This document shows positions 11,820 to 20,688 of a DNA stretch of 64,000 nucleotides, piece by piece. Made by a program: the position numbers and the translations under genes. This DNA comes from Methylobacter marinus A45 (GTDB lineage Bacteria > Pseudomonadota > Gammaproteobacteria > Methylococcales > Methylomonadaceae). Position 1 is the stretch's first letter; every line of letters starts with the position of its first letter. The notes beneath the pieces are model-generated. The model was not told the DNA's origin and ran no database searches. It was given only the letters and a program-made list of their open reading frames with translations. The DNA lies in NCBI RefSeq assembly GCF_000383855.1, contig NZ_KB912877.1, positions 4,401,226-4,465,225 of the forward strand, written 5' to 3'.

Positions 11820-12455
11820 TCAGCGACGGCTCGCTTGCGGCGAATGGTCAGGTGCTTCAGGCAAGTACCGGTAATGTCCGGTAATCGGATAGGCAAACAG
11901 CATGTCTTCTAAGCGGGGGCCTTGTCCGATGTTATGTACGACCAGCGGCCGTTGTGTGGCTGAGGCTGTTTCGTCGGCGACGATCCCGATATGCGGCAGG
12001 TTGCCCGGCAGCATCCAGGAAACAATATCCCCGGGCTGATAAGTCTCCGCGCGGTCCGATACAAGCAATGCCTGCCCGTGCCGCGCGAAAAACACCTGCA
12101 GGTTGGGAACCCGGCGATGATCGATGTTTGCATCCGGCCGCTTCAAGCCCCATAGCTTTTTTGAAGGGTAGGCGCTGAAATTCGCGGCCATGTCTTCATG
12201 CACCAGCGCTTGCAGGTCAATTCCCAGCGCCCGGTAACTCCGGATGACGACATCGGTGCAGACGCCAACCCCCTCGGGAATATCGCCGCCGGGGTAGGGG
12301 ATACGATAATAACTGCCGTCATAAACCACTTTGTGCGTGGTTCTCTCGATTGCCGCGGCTACAAGCTGGTCCGGTGCAATATCGGCAAGAACACTTGCCG
12401 GCAGACACAGCGCTGTCAGGATACATCTCGCAATACGTTTCATAGTCATTATCAT
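11820..12455 (-). CDS. DUF1287 family periplasmic protein (amidase-like)
   Basis: A 211-residue exported protein of the DUF1287 family, whose fold is related to NlpC/P60 cysteine peptidases; substrates are not established. A signal peptide covers residues ~5-25 (MKRIARCILTALCLPASVLA). The likely catalytic Cys66 lies in GVGVCTDVVIRSYRALGIDL, the His in LPHIGIVAD and a further polar residue in VVHNIGQGP. A second possible start is Met5. It lies 57 bp downstream of the di-haem peroxidase on the same strand and may share its transcript. The function is inferred from fold only; cell-wall or lipid amide hydrolysis is possible. Confidence 0.8.
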   Translation of the reverse strand: MIMTMKRIARCILTALCLPASVLADIAPDQLVAAAIERTTHKVVYDGSYYRIPYPGGDIPEGVGVCTDVVIRSYRALGIDLQALVHEDMAANFSAYPSKKLWGLKRPDANIDHRRVPNLQVFFARHGQALLVSDRAETYQPGDIVSWMLPGNLPHIGIVADETASATQRPLVVHNIGQGPRLEDMLFAYPITGHYRYLPEAPDHSPQASRR

Positions 12456-12512
12456 CGATCTGGGTCAGCGGCCCGCAGGCATCGACTGGTCTGCGAGCCG
12501 CTTGCCTGGATG

Positions 12513-14228
12513 CTACAAGGTCTTCATAAACTCGATCAGATCCCAACGCTCGTTGTCGGTAAGATCAGTGCCATAATAATGCCCGGTGTTCAGGTTGCCT
12601 GGCAGGCGGGTGTCGAACAGGAAGGCGCCTTGGCCCGGTTTCGAACGATAGCCGACTGTTTCCGGATCAAACTGGTGGCTTCCCACATAGAACGTTTGCT
12701 GACGTTCGCTTGGCGGCAACAGCAACTGATACAGATTTGGCACGGAACCGTTATGCAGATACGGGGCGGTTGCCCAGATGCCGTCCAACGGACGGGCGCG
12801 ATAGGCAAGCAGATTTCTTGGCGAATACGGCGGCAAGCCCCGTGCCTTAAGCCGGTAACCGATCAGCTCGGCGGTTTCCGCGGCACTGAACGGAGGCTGG
12901 GCGGTGGCGATGCCGTCGGATACGGCCATGCCGACCAGTATTGACAGCAGCGCAGGCGCCGGAATTTCCGTTGCCCCGGTGAAAGGGGCCGGCAGAAACG
13001 GCGCCAAACCGCCGGTATTCACCTTGCGGGTCGCGAAGTTCATGGCCATGGCCGGATCGGTGCCAATCTCGCCGAGACCGGTCATCCGCGTTTCGATGAA
13101 GCTGACGCCGAAACGGTTTTCGGTCGCCGGCGTCATCGGGTAATGCCCGTTCGCATCAGGCTGCGCATGACAAGCCTCGCAGCTGGGCTCGTCGCCGCGC
13201 GAAGCCGAGTACAAGGCCCGGCCGCGAGCGGCTTTTTCACTGTCGATCGGACCCAGCGCCATGACCGGCCATTTGGGCGGGGTCAGACTGCTCACCAGCT
13301 TCTCCAGTTCAAACAGCTCTCTCGGCCTGGCCGTGCTCCAACCCAGCTGGTCCAGCGGGCCGGTCAGATTGACGTGCCCAAATACTCCCAGCACCTCGCC
13401 GACATTACGGCCGAACGGGTTGTTGGCCGACCCGTTCCATTGTACCCAGTCCAGTTGCGGCGAGGTCCACAGGAACGGATAACTGACTGGCGCGTCGGGT
13501 ACGCGGACATTGTCCGGTTGCTGCAGATCGCGGCCAAAGACCTCGTTCATGATGATGCCGAAGGCATCGACGCGGCCATAGCCGTATGGATGAGTGGGCG
13601 TGCTGCGAGCGTCATACTGCGCCAGCCAGGTCAGGTGATCGGACATTCGCGCCCGTAGAGCGGTCTTGTTCGCCTCGTTGGGGCCGGTCAATACCGTCTG
13701 GGCGAAGCGGTCGAATTTGTCCGGCTGCCCCAATGTCGCTTGCAGCGCCTGGATCAGGCTCTGCTCGAACGCGGTGAAATCGCCCAGTGTCGGCGCGCCA
13801 TCGATGCGGATAGTCCGGCCCTGATAGCGGATCTCTCCGGTATGGCAGGCGGCGCAGGTCATGCCGACCCAGTCCTCGCCATTGTCTGCCGGTTCCCTGG
13901 CGAAGCCGATCGGTAAGCCGTCCGGATTGCCGGGCGTATAGGCCTCATCGTCGGCAAGATAACCAAAGCGCTCGATATTTTGGGTGCTGATGAACGGCTC
14001 GTCGTTGTTCGGCTGTTCCAGCGCCAGGAACCACGCATAGGGCAGAAGATAGGATCCCTGCGGCGTGAAATAAAAGCGTTGCCGTTCTGCGTCATTCCAG
14101 TTTTGATTTAAATAAATGGTTTCGTTGCCGCTGGCATTGGCCGCCGCCGTTGCCGAAGCTTCGGCCTGGCTAAAACCGGACAAGATAGCGGCTAATAGAC
14201 TGATTTTTTTTAAGTTGCGAAAGTGCAT
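12513..14228 (-). CDS. Di-haem cytochrome c peroxidase family protein
   Basis: A 571-residue periplasmic protein with a signal peptide (residues 1-24) and two c-type haem sites, CAACH at 125-129 and CEACH at 350-354, the layout of the MauG/bacterial cytochrome c peroxidase superfamily. It is longer than classical CcpA (~340 residues) and belongs to the larger di-haem group with conserved FISTQNIERFGYL and PPYSPRNLLAYRARPLDGIW. It may reduce peroxide or oxidise a protein or small substrate using electrons from soluble cytochromes; the sequence does not decide. The start is supported by GGGGGT eight bases upstream of the ATG. The DUF1287 gene follows on the same strand. No dedicated cytochrome c partner is in view. 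Confidence 0.88.
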   Translation of the reverse strand: MHFRNLKKISLLAAILSGFSQAEASATAAANASGNETIYLNQNWNDAERQRFYFTPQGSYLLPYAWFLALEQPNNDEPFISTQNIERFGYLADDEAYTPGNPDGLPIGFAREPADNGEDWVGMTCAACHTGEIRYQGRTIRIDGAPTLGDFTAFEQSLIQALQATLGQPDKFDRFAQTVLTGPNEANKTALRARMSDHLTWLAQYDARSTPTHPYGYGRVDAFGIIMNEVFGRDLQQPDNVRVPDAPVSYPFLWTSPQLDWVQWNGSANNPFGRNVGEVLGVFGHVNLTGPLDQLGWSTARPRELFELEKLVSSLTPPKWPVMALGPIDSEKAARGRALYSASRGDEPSCEACHAQPDANGHYPMTPATENRFGVSFIETRMTGLGEIGTDPAMAMNFATRKVNTGGLAPFLPAPFTGATEIPAPALLSILVGMAVSDGIATAQPPFSAAETAELIGYRLKARGLPPYSPRNLLAYRARPLDGIWATAPYLHNGSVPNLYQLLLPPSERQQTFYVGSHQFDPETVGYRSKPGQGAFLFDTRLPGNLNTGHYYGTDLTDNERWDLIEFMKTL

Positions 14229-14472
14229 GTTTGACCCCCAATCATGTGAAATCCATCAAGAGCCACGCGAAGCCTCGCGGGCAATTGACTGTTTTTCGGT
14301 TATTATTTTTCCTTGTATCACTACGGGTAAAGCAAGTATCACCGCAGTAAAGTCTGGCGATTATTTAATCTCCCACGAAATTCAGGTAACGGGATGATTA
14401 TTTTCAATATGGGCTGTTCCTGTAAGCCAGCCTTTCTTATCGTGTTTTAAAGAGTTGTTGTTTGGCACCGCT

Positions 14473-14739
14473 TTAATCGCGGCCATAATAGCTGTATCCC
14501 TCCTTGCATCGGCGACAGATAACCCATCGACTATCATGCCACTTGAGGAGCGCCTGCGAAAGCACGAAGGCGCTCATTCCTCCCAGCCACCAAGGCCATA
14601 TCGGCACTTCAAGTACATATAGCATCAGGCCGGTCAGCATTAAAACTGACGAGAAGACGATAAATTGCCGAAACCTTTTCAGGCTCTCTGTCCTGGACGG
14701 TGAAAAGTCGATTGGCTCTGAGCATTTTCTGCACAGCAT
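14473..14739 (-). CDS. Small zinc-ribbon membrane protein
   Basis: An 88-residue protein with CRKC at residues 3-6 and CRRC near residue 76, a likely zinc ribbon closed by the two ends. Between them are two hydrophobic segments (FIVFSSVLMLTGLMLYVLEV and WWLGGMSAFVLSQALL). The cysteine pairs would then sit on the same cytosolic side of the membrane. AAGGA lies about nine bases before the ATG. The family is not recognised and function is unknown. The spacing to neighbours (about 250 bp each side) suggests its own promoter. Confidence 0.55.
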   Translation of the reverse strand: MLCRKCSEPIDFSPSRTESLKRFRQFIVFSSVLMLTGLMLYVLEVPIWPWWLGGMSAFVLSQALLKWHDSRWVICRRCKEGYSYYGRD

Positions 14740-14988
14740 GTTTACATTTCCTTATTATTGTTATTAACCCGGATGTTTCATAAAACCACAGAGATCACGA
14801 AGAAAATCAAGGTATTGTCCTTTTCTTACCGTCACTTCATAAATTCATGCGAAAACATTAGCAAGCATTCGTGGTGAAATGTTCAGGTTAATCTTGACAA
14901 TCACCTGATTGAGCCCCGGCGCATTGAAGTTCCCTGTCTTATCGTGCGATAGTTCAAGTAGTGGCGAATAGCCGGACATGCCATCAAG

Positions 14989-15513
14989 CTATCTGCCTGA
15001 TCTCGGCATAACCATTGAAGGAGATCGCTCGGGACGGAAGCTCGTGCTTGCGGCGCGAGCCAGGGTATCCAGGTCGTTCGGAGTGATGATTGGTCTGCTA
15101 TCGAGAGTCGCACTGAAATAACGGTGGATTCCGGGAAGTACGCGTGAAAGTCCGCCGGTTATCAGTAACGCGACCACGCATGCACAGCAACTTCTATAGG
15201 TTAAGTTATAAGTTCCAATTGCCTGCCAGGCGGCCCATCCATAAAGAATCTCGTCCTCATCGAATACGCCTGTAAAGTTGTATTCTCGTGGCAGACGATT
15301 GCCCTCGCTGGCGCAGTCTACTCTAAACACTTCCGCGCTGCCGGGGACCGTATCTTCTCCGATAAGTATCTGATACGCGGCCTGGGAAGTAGCAACCGAC
15401 CCGCTCCGCGGCCACCAGCTGATATAAGTGTTGCCGCAGGTCATTGCACCGTGGCCAACATTTCCACCGCTACCGATTACGCCCTCGCCGGGCCAGACAT
15501 GTACTGTAACCAA
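14989..15513 (-). CDS. Putative papain-fold (NlpC/P60-like) enzyme with TTG start
   Basis: I choose a TTG start at 15513 (174 residues) because CGGAG lies seven bases upstream; the longer frame from GTG 15552 has no ribosome site. The protein begins VTVHVWPGEGVIGSGGNVGH and continues GAMTCGNTYISWWP, a pattern seen in papain-like toxin or effector enzymes where this His is catalytic. It later has TYNLTYRSCCACVVALLITGG, which fits the YNL..NC..VV..AL..GG motif bearing the catalytic Cys. No signal peptide is evident. No secretion gene, immunity gene or PAAR/VgrG partner is adjacent, so an effector role is speculative. The active-site Cys could be any of the CCAC cluster. Confidence 0.45.
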   Translation of the reverse strand: MVTVHVWPGEGVIGSGGNVGHGAMTCGNTYISWWPRSGSVATSQAAYQILIGEDTVPGSAEVFRVDCASEGNRLPREYNFTGVFDEDEILYGWAAWQAIGTYNLTYRSCCACVVALLITGGLSRVLPGIHRYFSATLDSRPIITPNDLDTLARAASTSFRPERSPSMVMPRSGR

Positions 15514-15611
15514 TTTATTTCTCCGTTCGTCTAAGGGTAAGTTTGAATCCACCGGCCTGAGCGTTTTTCGTGCCAGTCCGGTATGGCGATGAGGTAGAGC
15601 GCATTGCCTGA

Positions 15612-16006
15612 CTAGACCTCGATTTTAAAACCCAACTCCACATCGCAACCGGCTTGTCCGCCTCGAATGCCCCAATTTTCTTTCGGGATTTCTCTGAGGA
15701 GAATCTTTACGTGGTCCTTGGGTATGCCGAAAGGCTCAAGGTTGTTAACGATGGATTTGTACAGATTTCGCTTTGCATCGAGAGAGCGGCCGGCAAATGC
15801 GTCAATGCTGATATGTGTATAAAAATCCGGTTGCTCACGTGCGGGTGGGTACGCGAAGCGGTGCGGTTTATGCACGATGAGGCGAACGTTCTTATCGCCC
15901 GGGACGATCTGGAAAGCTTCGCGCAAGGCCATGTGGACGGCCTCCATAAGAGCAACTTCTTGTTTTTGCGTGTATTGCCGCCGTACTTCAATAAAACACT
16001 TGGCAT
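15612..16006 (-). pseudogene. Tautomerase family protein with apparent 1-nt frameshift at its start
   Basis: The frame encoding FIEVRRQYTQKQEVALMEAV, then HMALREAF, through to the C-terminal VELGFKIEV is a 4-oxalocrotonate tautomerase-type domain of about 130 residues. Such enzymes use the N-terminal Pro after removal of Met. The only well-placed start, ATG 16006 preceded by AAGGAGG, reads M-P-S-V in a different frame; adding one T to the TTTT run (complement of 15993-15996) joins it as MPSVFIEVRRQ. As given, no start joins Pro1 to the body, so the gene is broken or the base call is wrong. Upstream in-frame ATGs (16070, MSAKNKEDMRKIY) lack a ribosome site and would give no Pro1. Confidence 0.6.
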
Positions 16007-16427
16007 TTTCCCTCCTTGTTGCGCTATCACTATAAATTTTTCGCATATCTTCCTTATTTTTTGCGCTCAAGGCAACAACGTTGTCATGGTGGCGGAAGGA
16101 TTGCTTTTGGCGTATGGCTTGGCCCGATTATTCAGGCAGTGTAGAGGGCGGGTTCCAACAAATGGCGCTTTTTTTCGCCATGAGCGATTGAGCATGTGAA
16201 AAAATTGAAGCCTGGCAAAACTGTCGGACGTGGCAATTTCGCCACAAAGATTACGAACGACCGCATGGACAGCTATTTGCTCCTGCATTCAGACGCAATA
16301 AATGTGACCGTATGTTTGATACCGAACTGAGGCGATCGATTAAACGGTTCATCTTATGGGAAATTCAAACGATATGGACATGACCGTCAGAAGGCAGTGA
16401 TGCAGAACAGGAAAGGAGGGCATTGAC
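16007..16427. other. Gene-free spacer
   Basis: About 420 bp between the tautomerase start and the small ORF before the HAD gene. I see no protein family here on either strand; the open frames are short and lack ribosome sites. The divergent promoters of the tautomerase (leftward) and of the 16428 small ORF-HAD-transketolase group (rightward) must lie here, but no clear -35/-10 pair stands out. Confidence 0.5.
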
Positions 16428-16532
16428 ATGGGCAGTAGCCGTAATCGCGCGGACATATCCGATGCCTGGGCGCTTGTCATCGCCGCCGTTAACGGCAGGC
16501 TTGATTCCAGGCGCCAGAGGTCGAGGTTATGA
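16428..16532 (+). CDS. Small ORF (34 residues) coupled to HAD phosphatase gene
   Basis: ATG 16428 is preceded by AAAGGAGG at an ideal distance and opens a 34-codon frame (MGSSRNRADISDAWALVIAA, then VNGRLDSRRQRSRL). Its TGA overlaps the ATG of the HAD gene. No family is recognised. It may be a leader peptide that couples translation into the HAD gene, or the surviving end of a larger gene; the strong ribosome site favours real translation. Confidence 0.4.
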   Translation: MGSSRNRADISDAWALVIAAVNGRLDSRRQRSRL

Positions 16533-17224
16533 GCGAGCCGGACGGTATTGTCTTTTTGCTGGACGTGGACAATACGCTGCTCGATAACGACCGCGTGACA
16601 GACGACCTCAGGCGGCATCTGGAACGTGAATTCGGCATTGCGAACAGTCAGCGCTACTGGACCATCTTTGAAAAACTGCGCGCCGAGCTGGGCTATACCG
16701 ACTACCTGGGCGCGCTGCAGCGTTATCGGCTGGGCGCCATGGACGAGCCGCAACTGCTGCTGATGTCCTCTTTTCTGGCTGATTATCCGTTCGTGGATCG
16801 CCTGTACCCCGGAGCGCTTGAAGTGATCGAGCATCTGCGTCAGTGGGGATTGCCCGTTATCCTGTCGGATGGCGATGTGGTGTTTCAGCCGCGCAAGGTC
16901 CTGCGCTCAGGGCTTTGGGATGCGGTCGATGGCCATGTGCTGATCTACATTCACAAGGAGCAGATGCTGGATGCGGTCGAGCAGCGCTATCCGGCCCGGC
17001 ATTATGTGATGGTGGACGACAAGCTGCGCATTCTGGCGGCAATGAAAAAAATCTGGGACTACCGGCTGACGACGGTCTTTCCGCGCCAGGGCCATTATGC
17101 GCTCGATCCCGGCAACACCGCCGCTTACCCTCCGGCCGATCTGACCGTGGAACAGATCGGCGACCTGCTCCATGTCGATTTTTCCGGCTTGCTCGATGCC
17201 GCCGGGGCAGGGCCCGTCTCATGA
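16529..17224 (+). CDS. HAD superfamily hydrolase
   Basis: A 231-residue HAD phosphatase-like protein. Motif I is FLLDVDNTLLDND (Asp12 nucleophile, Asp14 acid), motif II lies in LPVILSDGDVVF and motif IV is VMVDDKLRIL. The cap is a helical C1 domain between residues ~20 and 90. The physiological substrate cannot be read from sequence; a sugar phosphate is plausible because a transketolase gene follows 28 bp downstream on the same strand and probably in the same operon. The start overlaps the stop of a 34-codon ORF (ATGA), and GAGG lies close upstream. Confidence 0.8.
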   Translation: MSEPDGIVFLLDVDNTLLDNDRVTDDLRRHLEREFGIANSQRYWTIFEKLRAELGYTDYLGALQRYRLGAMDEPQLLLMSSFLADYPFVDRLYPGALEVIEHLRQWGLPVILSDGDVVFQPRKVLRSGLWDAVDGHVLIYIHKEQMLDAVEQRYPARHYVMVDDKLRILAAMKKIWDYRLTTVFPRQGHYALDPGNTAAYPPADLTVEQIGDLLHVDFSGLLDAAGAGPVS

Positions 17225-17252
17225 TCCGGCTTTTCTTTACGGGAGTGACAGC

Positions 17253-19325
17253 ATGACCGATCCAGCCCAGCTTGACCTGCTTTGCATCAATACCCTGCGC
17301 ACGCTGTCCATCGATGCCGTGCAGCAGGCTCAGTCCGGCCATCCCGGCACGCCGATGGGCGCGGCCCCGACAGCCTACTGCCTCTGGCAATGCTTTCTGC
17401 GTTTCGACCCGCAAGATCCCAACTGGCCGAACCGCGATCGCTTCGTGCTTTCGGCCGGCCATGCCTCGGCGCTGCTTTACAGTTTGCTGTATCTGTGCCG
17501 GGTTCAGGCGGCAAGCCCCAGTTACAAGGAAACCGGCCGGCTGGCCGTGACGCTTGACGACCTCAAGACCTTCCGGCAAATCAACAGCCGTTGCACGGGC
17601 CACCCGGAATACGGCTGGACATCCGGCGTTGAAACAACCACGGGGCCGCTCGGTCAGGGCGCTGCCACCAGCGTCGGCATGGCAATTGCGCAACGCTGGC
17701 TGGCGGCCACTTACAATCGCCCCGGTTACGAACTGTTCAACTATAACGTATATACATTATGCAGCGACGGCGACATCATGGAAGGGGTTTGCGCCGAGGC
17801 GGCATCCCTTGCCGGACACCTGAAGCTGTCCAATTTGTGCTGGATTTACGATGCCAACGATATCACTATCGAAGGCTCGACCCGGCTGACCTTCACGGAG
17901 GATGTGGCGGCGCGCTTTTTCGGCTACGGCTGGAATGTCGTTCACGTCAGCGATGCCAATGACCTGGAGATGCTGGCGCGCAGCTACGAGGTCTTTCTCA
18001 ATACCGATGATTGCCCCACGTTGATCATCGTGCAGAGTCATATCGGCTATGGCGCTCCGAATAAGCACGATACCAAAGAAGCCCATGGCGAGCCGCTGGG
18101 CGATGAGGAGGCGCGGCTGGCGAAGCAGGCCTACGGCTGGGACCCTGATGCGAGATTTTATGTGCCGGATGAGGTTCCCGCGCATTTCCAGTCCGAGTTT
18201 GGCCAGCGCGGCGCGGCGGCCCGTTCGGCTTGGGATGAGCGGTTTACGGCTTATCGCCGGCAGTTTCCGGATCTTGCCGGGCAGATCGACCGGATGCAGA
18301 ATGGCGAGCTGCCCGAGGACTGGGACAGCGCGTTGCCTGATTTTCCGGCCGATGCGAAGGGTATGGCGACGCGTGAATCATCGGGCAAGGTGCTGAATGC
18401 CATAGCAGGAAAAATGCCCTGGCTGCTGGGCGGCGCGGCGGATCTGGCGCCGTCGACCAAGACGCATTTGAGCGCCGAACCGGCCGACGAATTTCAGGCG
18501 CCGGGGCAGGGGGGCGATTATGCCGGACGTAATTTACATTTCGGTCTGCGCGAGCATGCCATGTGTGCGATTGCCAGCGGCCTGAGCCTGTCGAAACTGC
18601 GGCCTTATGCCGCGAGCTTCTTCATTTTCAGCGATTACTGCCGCGCGGCGGTGCGGCTTTGCGCGATGATGGAACTGCCTGTCATTTATATCTGGACGCA
18701 TGACTCGATCAGCCTGGGCGAGGACGGACCGACTCATCAGCCCGTCGAGCATCTTGCGTCTTTCCGCGCCATGCCGGGCATGGTTTTGCTGCGGCCGGCG
18801 GATGCGAACGAGGTGGTCGAGGCGTGGCGCGTCATCATGCGGCTCAAGGATCGCCCGGTCAGCCTGGTTCTGACCCGGCAGGCGGTACCGACGCTGAACC
18901 GTTCGAAATACGCGCCGGCAAGCGGCGTATCGCGCGGCGCCTATGTGCTTGCCGATGCCGCGGACCAGCAGCCCGATGTACTGTTGCTGGCGACCGGCAG
19001 CGAGGTTGCGCTTTGCATCACGGCATATGAACAGTTGATGTCGGAAGGCATCAAGGCGCGGGTAATCAGCATGCCGTCCTGGGAACTATTCGAGGCTCAG
19101 AGCCAGGAATATCGGGACAGCGTGCTGCCGCCTCGGATCAAAGCGCGCGTCGTCGTAGAGGCGGCCTCCAGCTTCGGCTGGGAGCGCTATGCCGGCTGCG
19201 ATGGCGCCTTGTTCGGACTGCATGCCTTCGGGTTGTCCGCGCCGGCAAAAGTCGTCGCTCAACACTTCGGGTTCACAGCGGAAAATATCGTCGAGGCCGC
19301 CAAGGCGCAAATCAAGCGGCATTGA
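17253..19325 (+). CDS. tkt: Transketolase
   Basis: A 690-residue transketolase, which moves two-carbon ketol units between sugar phosphates using thiamine diphosphate and a divalent metal. The start is ATG 17253, preceded by GGGAG, rather than an upstream codon inside the HAD gene. The N-terminal ThDP domain has SGHPGTPMGAAP and the GDG-type motif SDGDIMEGVCAEAASLAGHL followed by IYDANDITIEG. The pyrimidine domain has GLREHAMCAIASGL with the catalytic Glu, and the C-terminal domain has MPSWELFEAQSQEYR. The gene could serve the pentose-phosphate or RuMP-type regeneration pathway. It is co-directional with the HAD gene; no terminator hairpin is evident after it. Confidence 0.93.
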   Translation: MTDPAQLDLLCINTLRTLSIDAVQQAQSGHPGTPMGAAPTAYCLWQCFLRFDPQDPNWPNRDRFVLSAGHASALLYSLLYLCRVQAASPSYKETGRLAVTLDDLKTFRQINSRCTGHPEYGWTSGVETTTGPLGQGAATSVGMAIAQRWLAATYNRPGYELFNYNVYTLCSDGDIMEGVCAEAASLAGHLKLSNLCWIYDANDITIEGSTRLTFTEDVAARFFGYGWNVVHVSDANDLEMLARSYEVFLNTDDCPTLIIVQSHIGYGAPNKHDTKEAHGEPLGDEEARLAKQAYGWDPDARFYVPDEVPAHFQSEFGQRGAAARSAWDERFTAYRRQFPDLAGQIDRMQNGELPEDWDSALPDFPADAKGMATRESSGKVLNAIAGKMPWLLGGAADLAPSTKTHLSAEPADEFQAPGQGGDYAGRNLHFGLREHAMCAIASGLSLSKLRPYAASFFIFSDYCRAAVRLCAMMELPVIYIWTHDSISLGEDGPTHQPVEHLASFRAMPGMVLLRPADANEVVEAWRVIMRLKDRPVSLVLTRQAVPTLNRSKYAPASGVSRGAYVLADAADQQPDVLLLATGSEVALCITAYEQLMSEGIKARVISMPSWELFEAQSQEYRDSVLPPRIKARVVVEAASSFGWERYAGCDGALFGLHAFGLSAPAKVVAQHFGFTAENIVEAAKAQIKRH

Positions 19326-19470
19326 AAAAACAGTGCCGTAATTCAATAAGGCCGGTCTTCGGCAGACGCAGATAAATCTTTGCATTACCTGTTCTCATGG
19401 GGTTGGCCCGCGAACCACGGGCCATGCGCGTAAGCAGGCGGCTACTGTTCGATTTATATATTATTGTATT

Positions 19471-19483
19471 TATATCATAGACA
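19471..19483 (+). repeat. 13-bp repeat TATATCATAGACA, copy 1
   Basis: First of three identical copies; followed by AATAGGCGCCTATCC, a partial palindrome. See also 19563-19575 and 23145-23157. The role is unknown; candidates are an operator or a remnant of a small repeat family. Confidence 0.45.
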
Positions 19484-19562
19484 AATAGGCGCCTATCCAA
19501 TTATAAGACCTGAGCCATTCCGGTAGAAGCAGCGTCATGAAAAATATTTATATAAAACATAT

Positions 19563-19575
19563 TATATCATAGACA
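19563..19575 (+). repeat. 13-bp repeat TATATCATAGACA, copy 2
   Basis: Second identical copy, embedded in ATATTATATCATAGACATAT, an 18-20 bp context that it shares with copy 3 at 23145-23157. It lies 88 bp upstream of rtcA. Confidence 0.45.
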
Positions 19576-19662
19576 TATATACGTGAGTTTGTCGCCTATT
19601 CCTTCCAAGGCCAGAGGCTTATAATGCTCGGTATGTAGTCATAAAAATACCGCTGCGAGGGT

Positions 19663-20688
19663 ATGAATATGATCGAGATAGATGGCGCACAAGGCGAGGG
19701 TGGCGGACAGGTGTTGAGAACGTCGCTGTCCTTGTCCGCGAGTCTCGGGAAACCGATGCTTATCAAGAATATCAGACAAGGCAGAAAAAAACCGGGACTG
19801 ATGCGGCAGCATTTAGCTTGCATCAACGCCATGGCTGAGGTCTGCGATGCGCGGGTTAAGGGTGCGGTCATTGGTTCCCGAATCATTGAGTTTATCCCGG
19901 GCGCAATAAAAGCCGGCGACTATCACTTTGTCATTGAAAGCGCCGGCAGCAGTACGCTGGTATTTCAGACGGTGCTGCCGGCCTTGCTGTTAACCGGCAA
20001 ACCATCGCGGTTGATTCTTGAAGGCGGCACGCATAATCCGATGGCCCCCAGTTTTGATTTTATCCGGTATTGTTTTTTACCGGTTTTAAGGCAAATGGGA
20101 GCTGAATTCGATGTCGGGGTCGAGCGCTATGGTTTCTATCCGGCAGGTGGGGGAAGGTGGACAATAACCATCATGCCGGCGGCAAATTACCGCAAGATAG
20201 AACTGGACAGCCAGACGCAGCTGCTCGGTAAACGGGCAAAATGCATAGCGTCCCGCATACCCAGTCATGTGTTGGTTCGGGAAAAGCGACAATTATTGAA
20301 AAGGCTGAACTGGCCCGATGAAAGCATTACCCTGGAAACAGTTGAATCTCCAGGCCCAGGCAATATCATTTCCCTGCAAATGAATTATCAAAACGTTACA
20401 GAAATCTTTGAAAGTATTGGAACCCGCGGCATCAGTGCCGAACAGGTGGCCGATAGAGTCGTGGATGAGCTGCACCGCTATCAGGCCATAGGCGCGCCGG
20501 TCGGTCGCTATCTTGCCGACCAGCTTCTGCTGCCGTTGAGCCAGGGAGCCGGCGGTTCGTTTGTGACTGGCCCGTTATCCGAGCATAGTCTGACCAATGT
20601 TGACGTCATACGGCAATTTCTTGACCTCGATATTGAGTTGATGGGAATAGAACCAGGCAGGCACTGGCGTGTAGTGGTGAACGTGTGA
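19663..20688 (+). CDS. rtcA: RNA 3'-terminal phosphate cyclase
   Basis: A 341-residue RtcA, which converts RNA 3'-phosphate ends to 2',3'-cyclic phosphates with ATP through a covalent RtcA-AMP intermediate. It begins [20 protein letters not shown], the family's N-terminal signature, and carries the adenylated His308 in [13 protein letters not shown]. The start is ATG 19663, with GAGG five bases upstream; ATG 19669 is possible. Neither rtcB nor the sigma-54 activator rtcR is adjacent, unlike enterics. Its stop overlaps the GTG start of a DUF2272 gene, so it heads a different group here: rtcA, DUF2272, TPR protein. Confidence 0.92.
   Translation: MNMIEIDGAQGEGGGQVLRTSLSLSASLGKPMLIKNIRQGRKKPGLMRQHLACINAMAEVCDARVKGAVIGSRIIEFIPGAIKAGDYHFVIESAGSSTLVFQTVLPALLLTGKPSRLILEGGTHNPMAPSFDFIRYCFLPVLRQMGAEFDVGVERYGFYPAGGGRWTITIMPAANYRKIELDSQTQLLGKRAKCIASRIPSHVLVREKRQLLKRLNWPDESITLETVESPGPGNIISLQMNYQNVTEIFESIGTRGISAEQVADRVVDELHRYQAIGAPVGRYLADQLLLPLSQGAGGSFVTGPLSEHSLTNVDVIRQFLDLDIELMGIEPGRHWRVVVNV

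Larger units (their letters stand above)
19326..19662. other. Gene-free spacer with repeated 13-bp motif
   Basis: A 337-bp stretch between tkt and rtcA without a gene. It contains TATATCATAGACA twice (19471-19483 and 19563-19575), each followed within 30 bp by a CGCCTAT-CC block, and a small hairpin (GGCCCG, seven bases, CGGGCC) near 19410-19430. The rtcA promoter presumably lies in the AT-rich right half. Confidence 0.5.

Noticed and set aside
12198-12944. 248-codon + strand open frame
   Set aside because: It is antisense to the DUF1287 and di-haem peroxidase genes, has no family likeness and no ribosome site.
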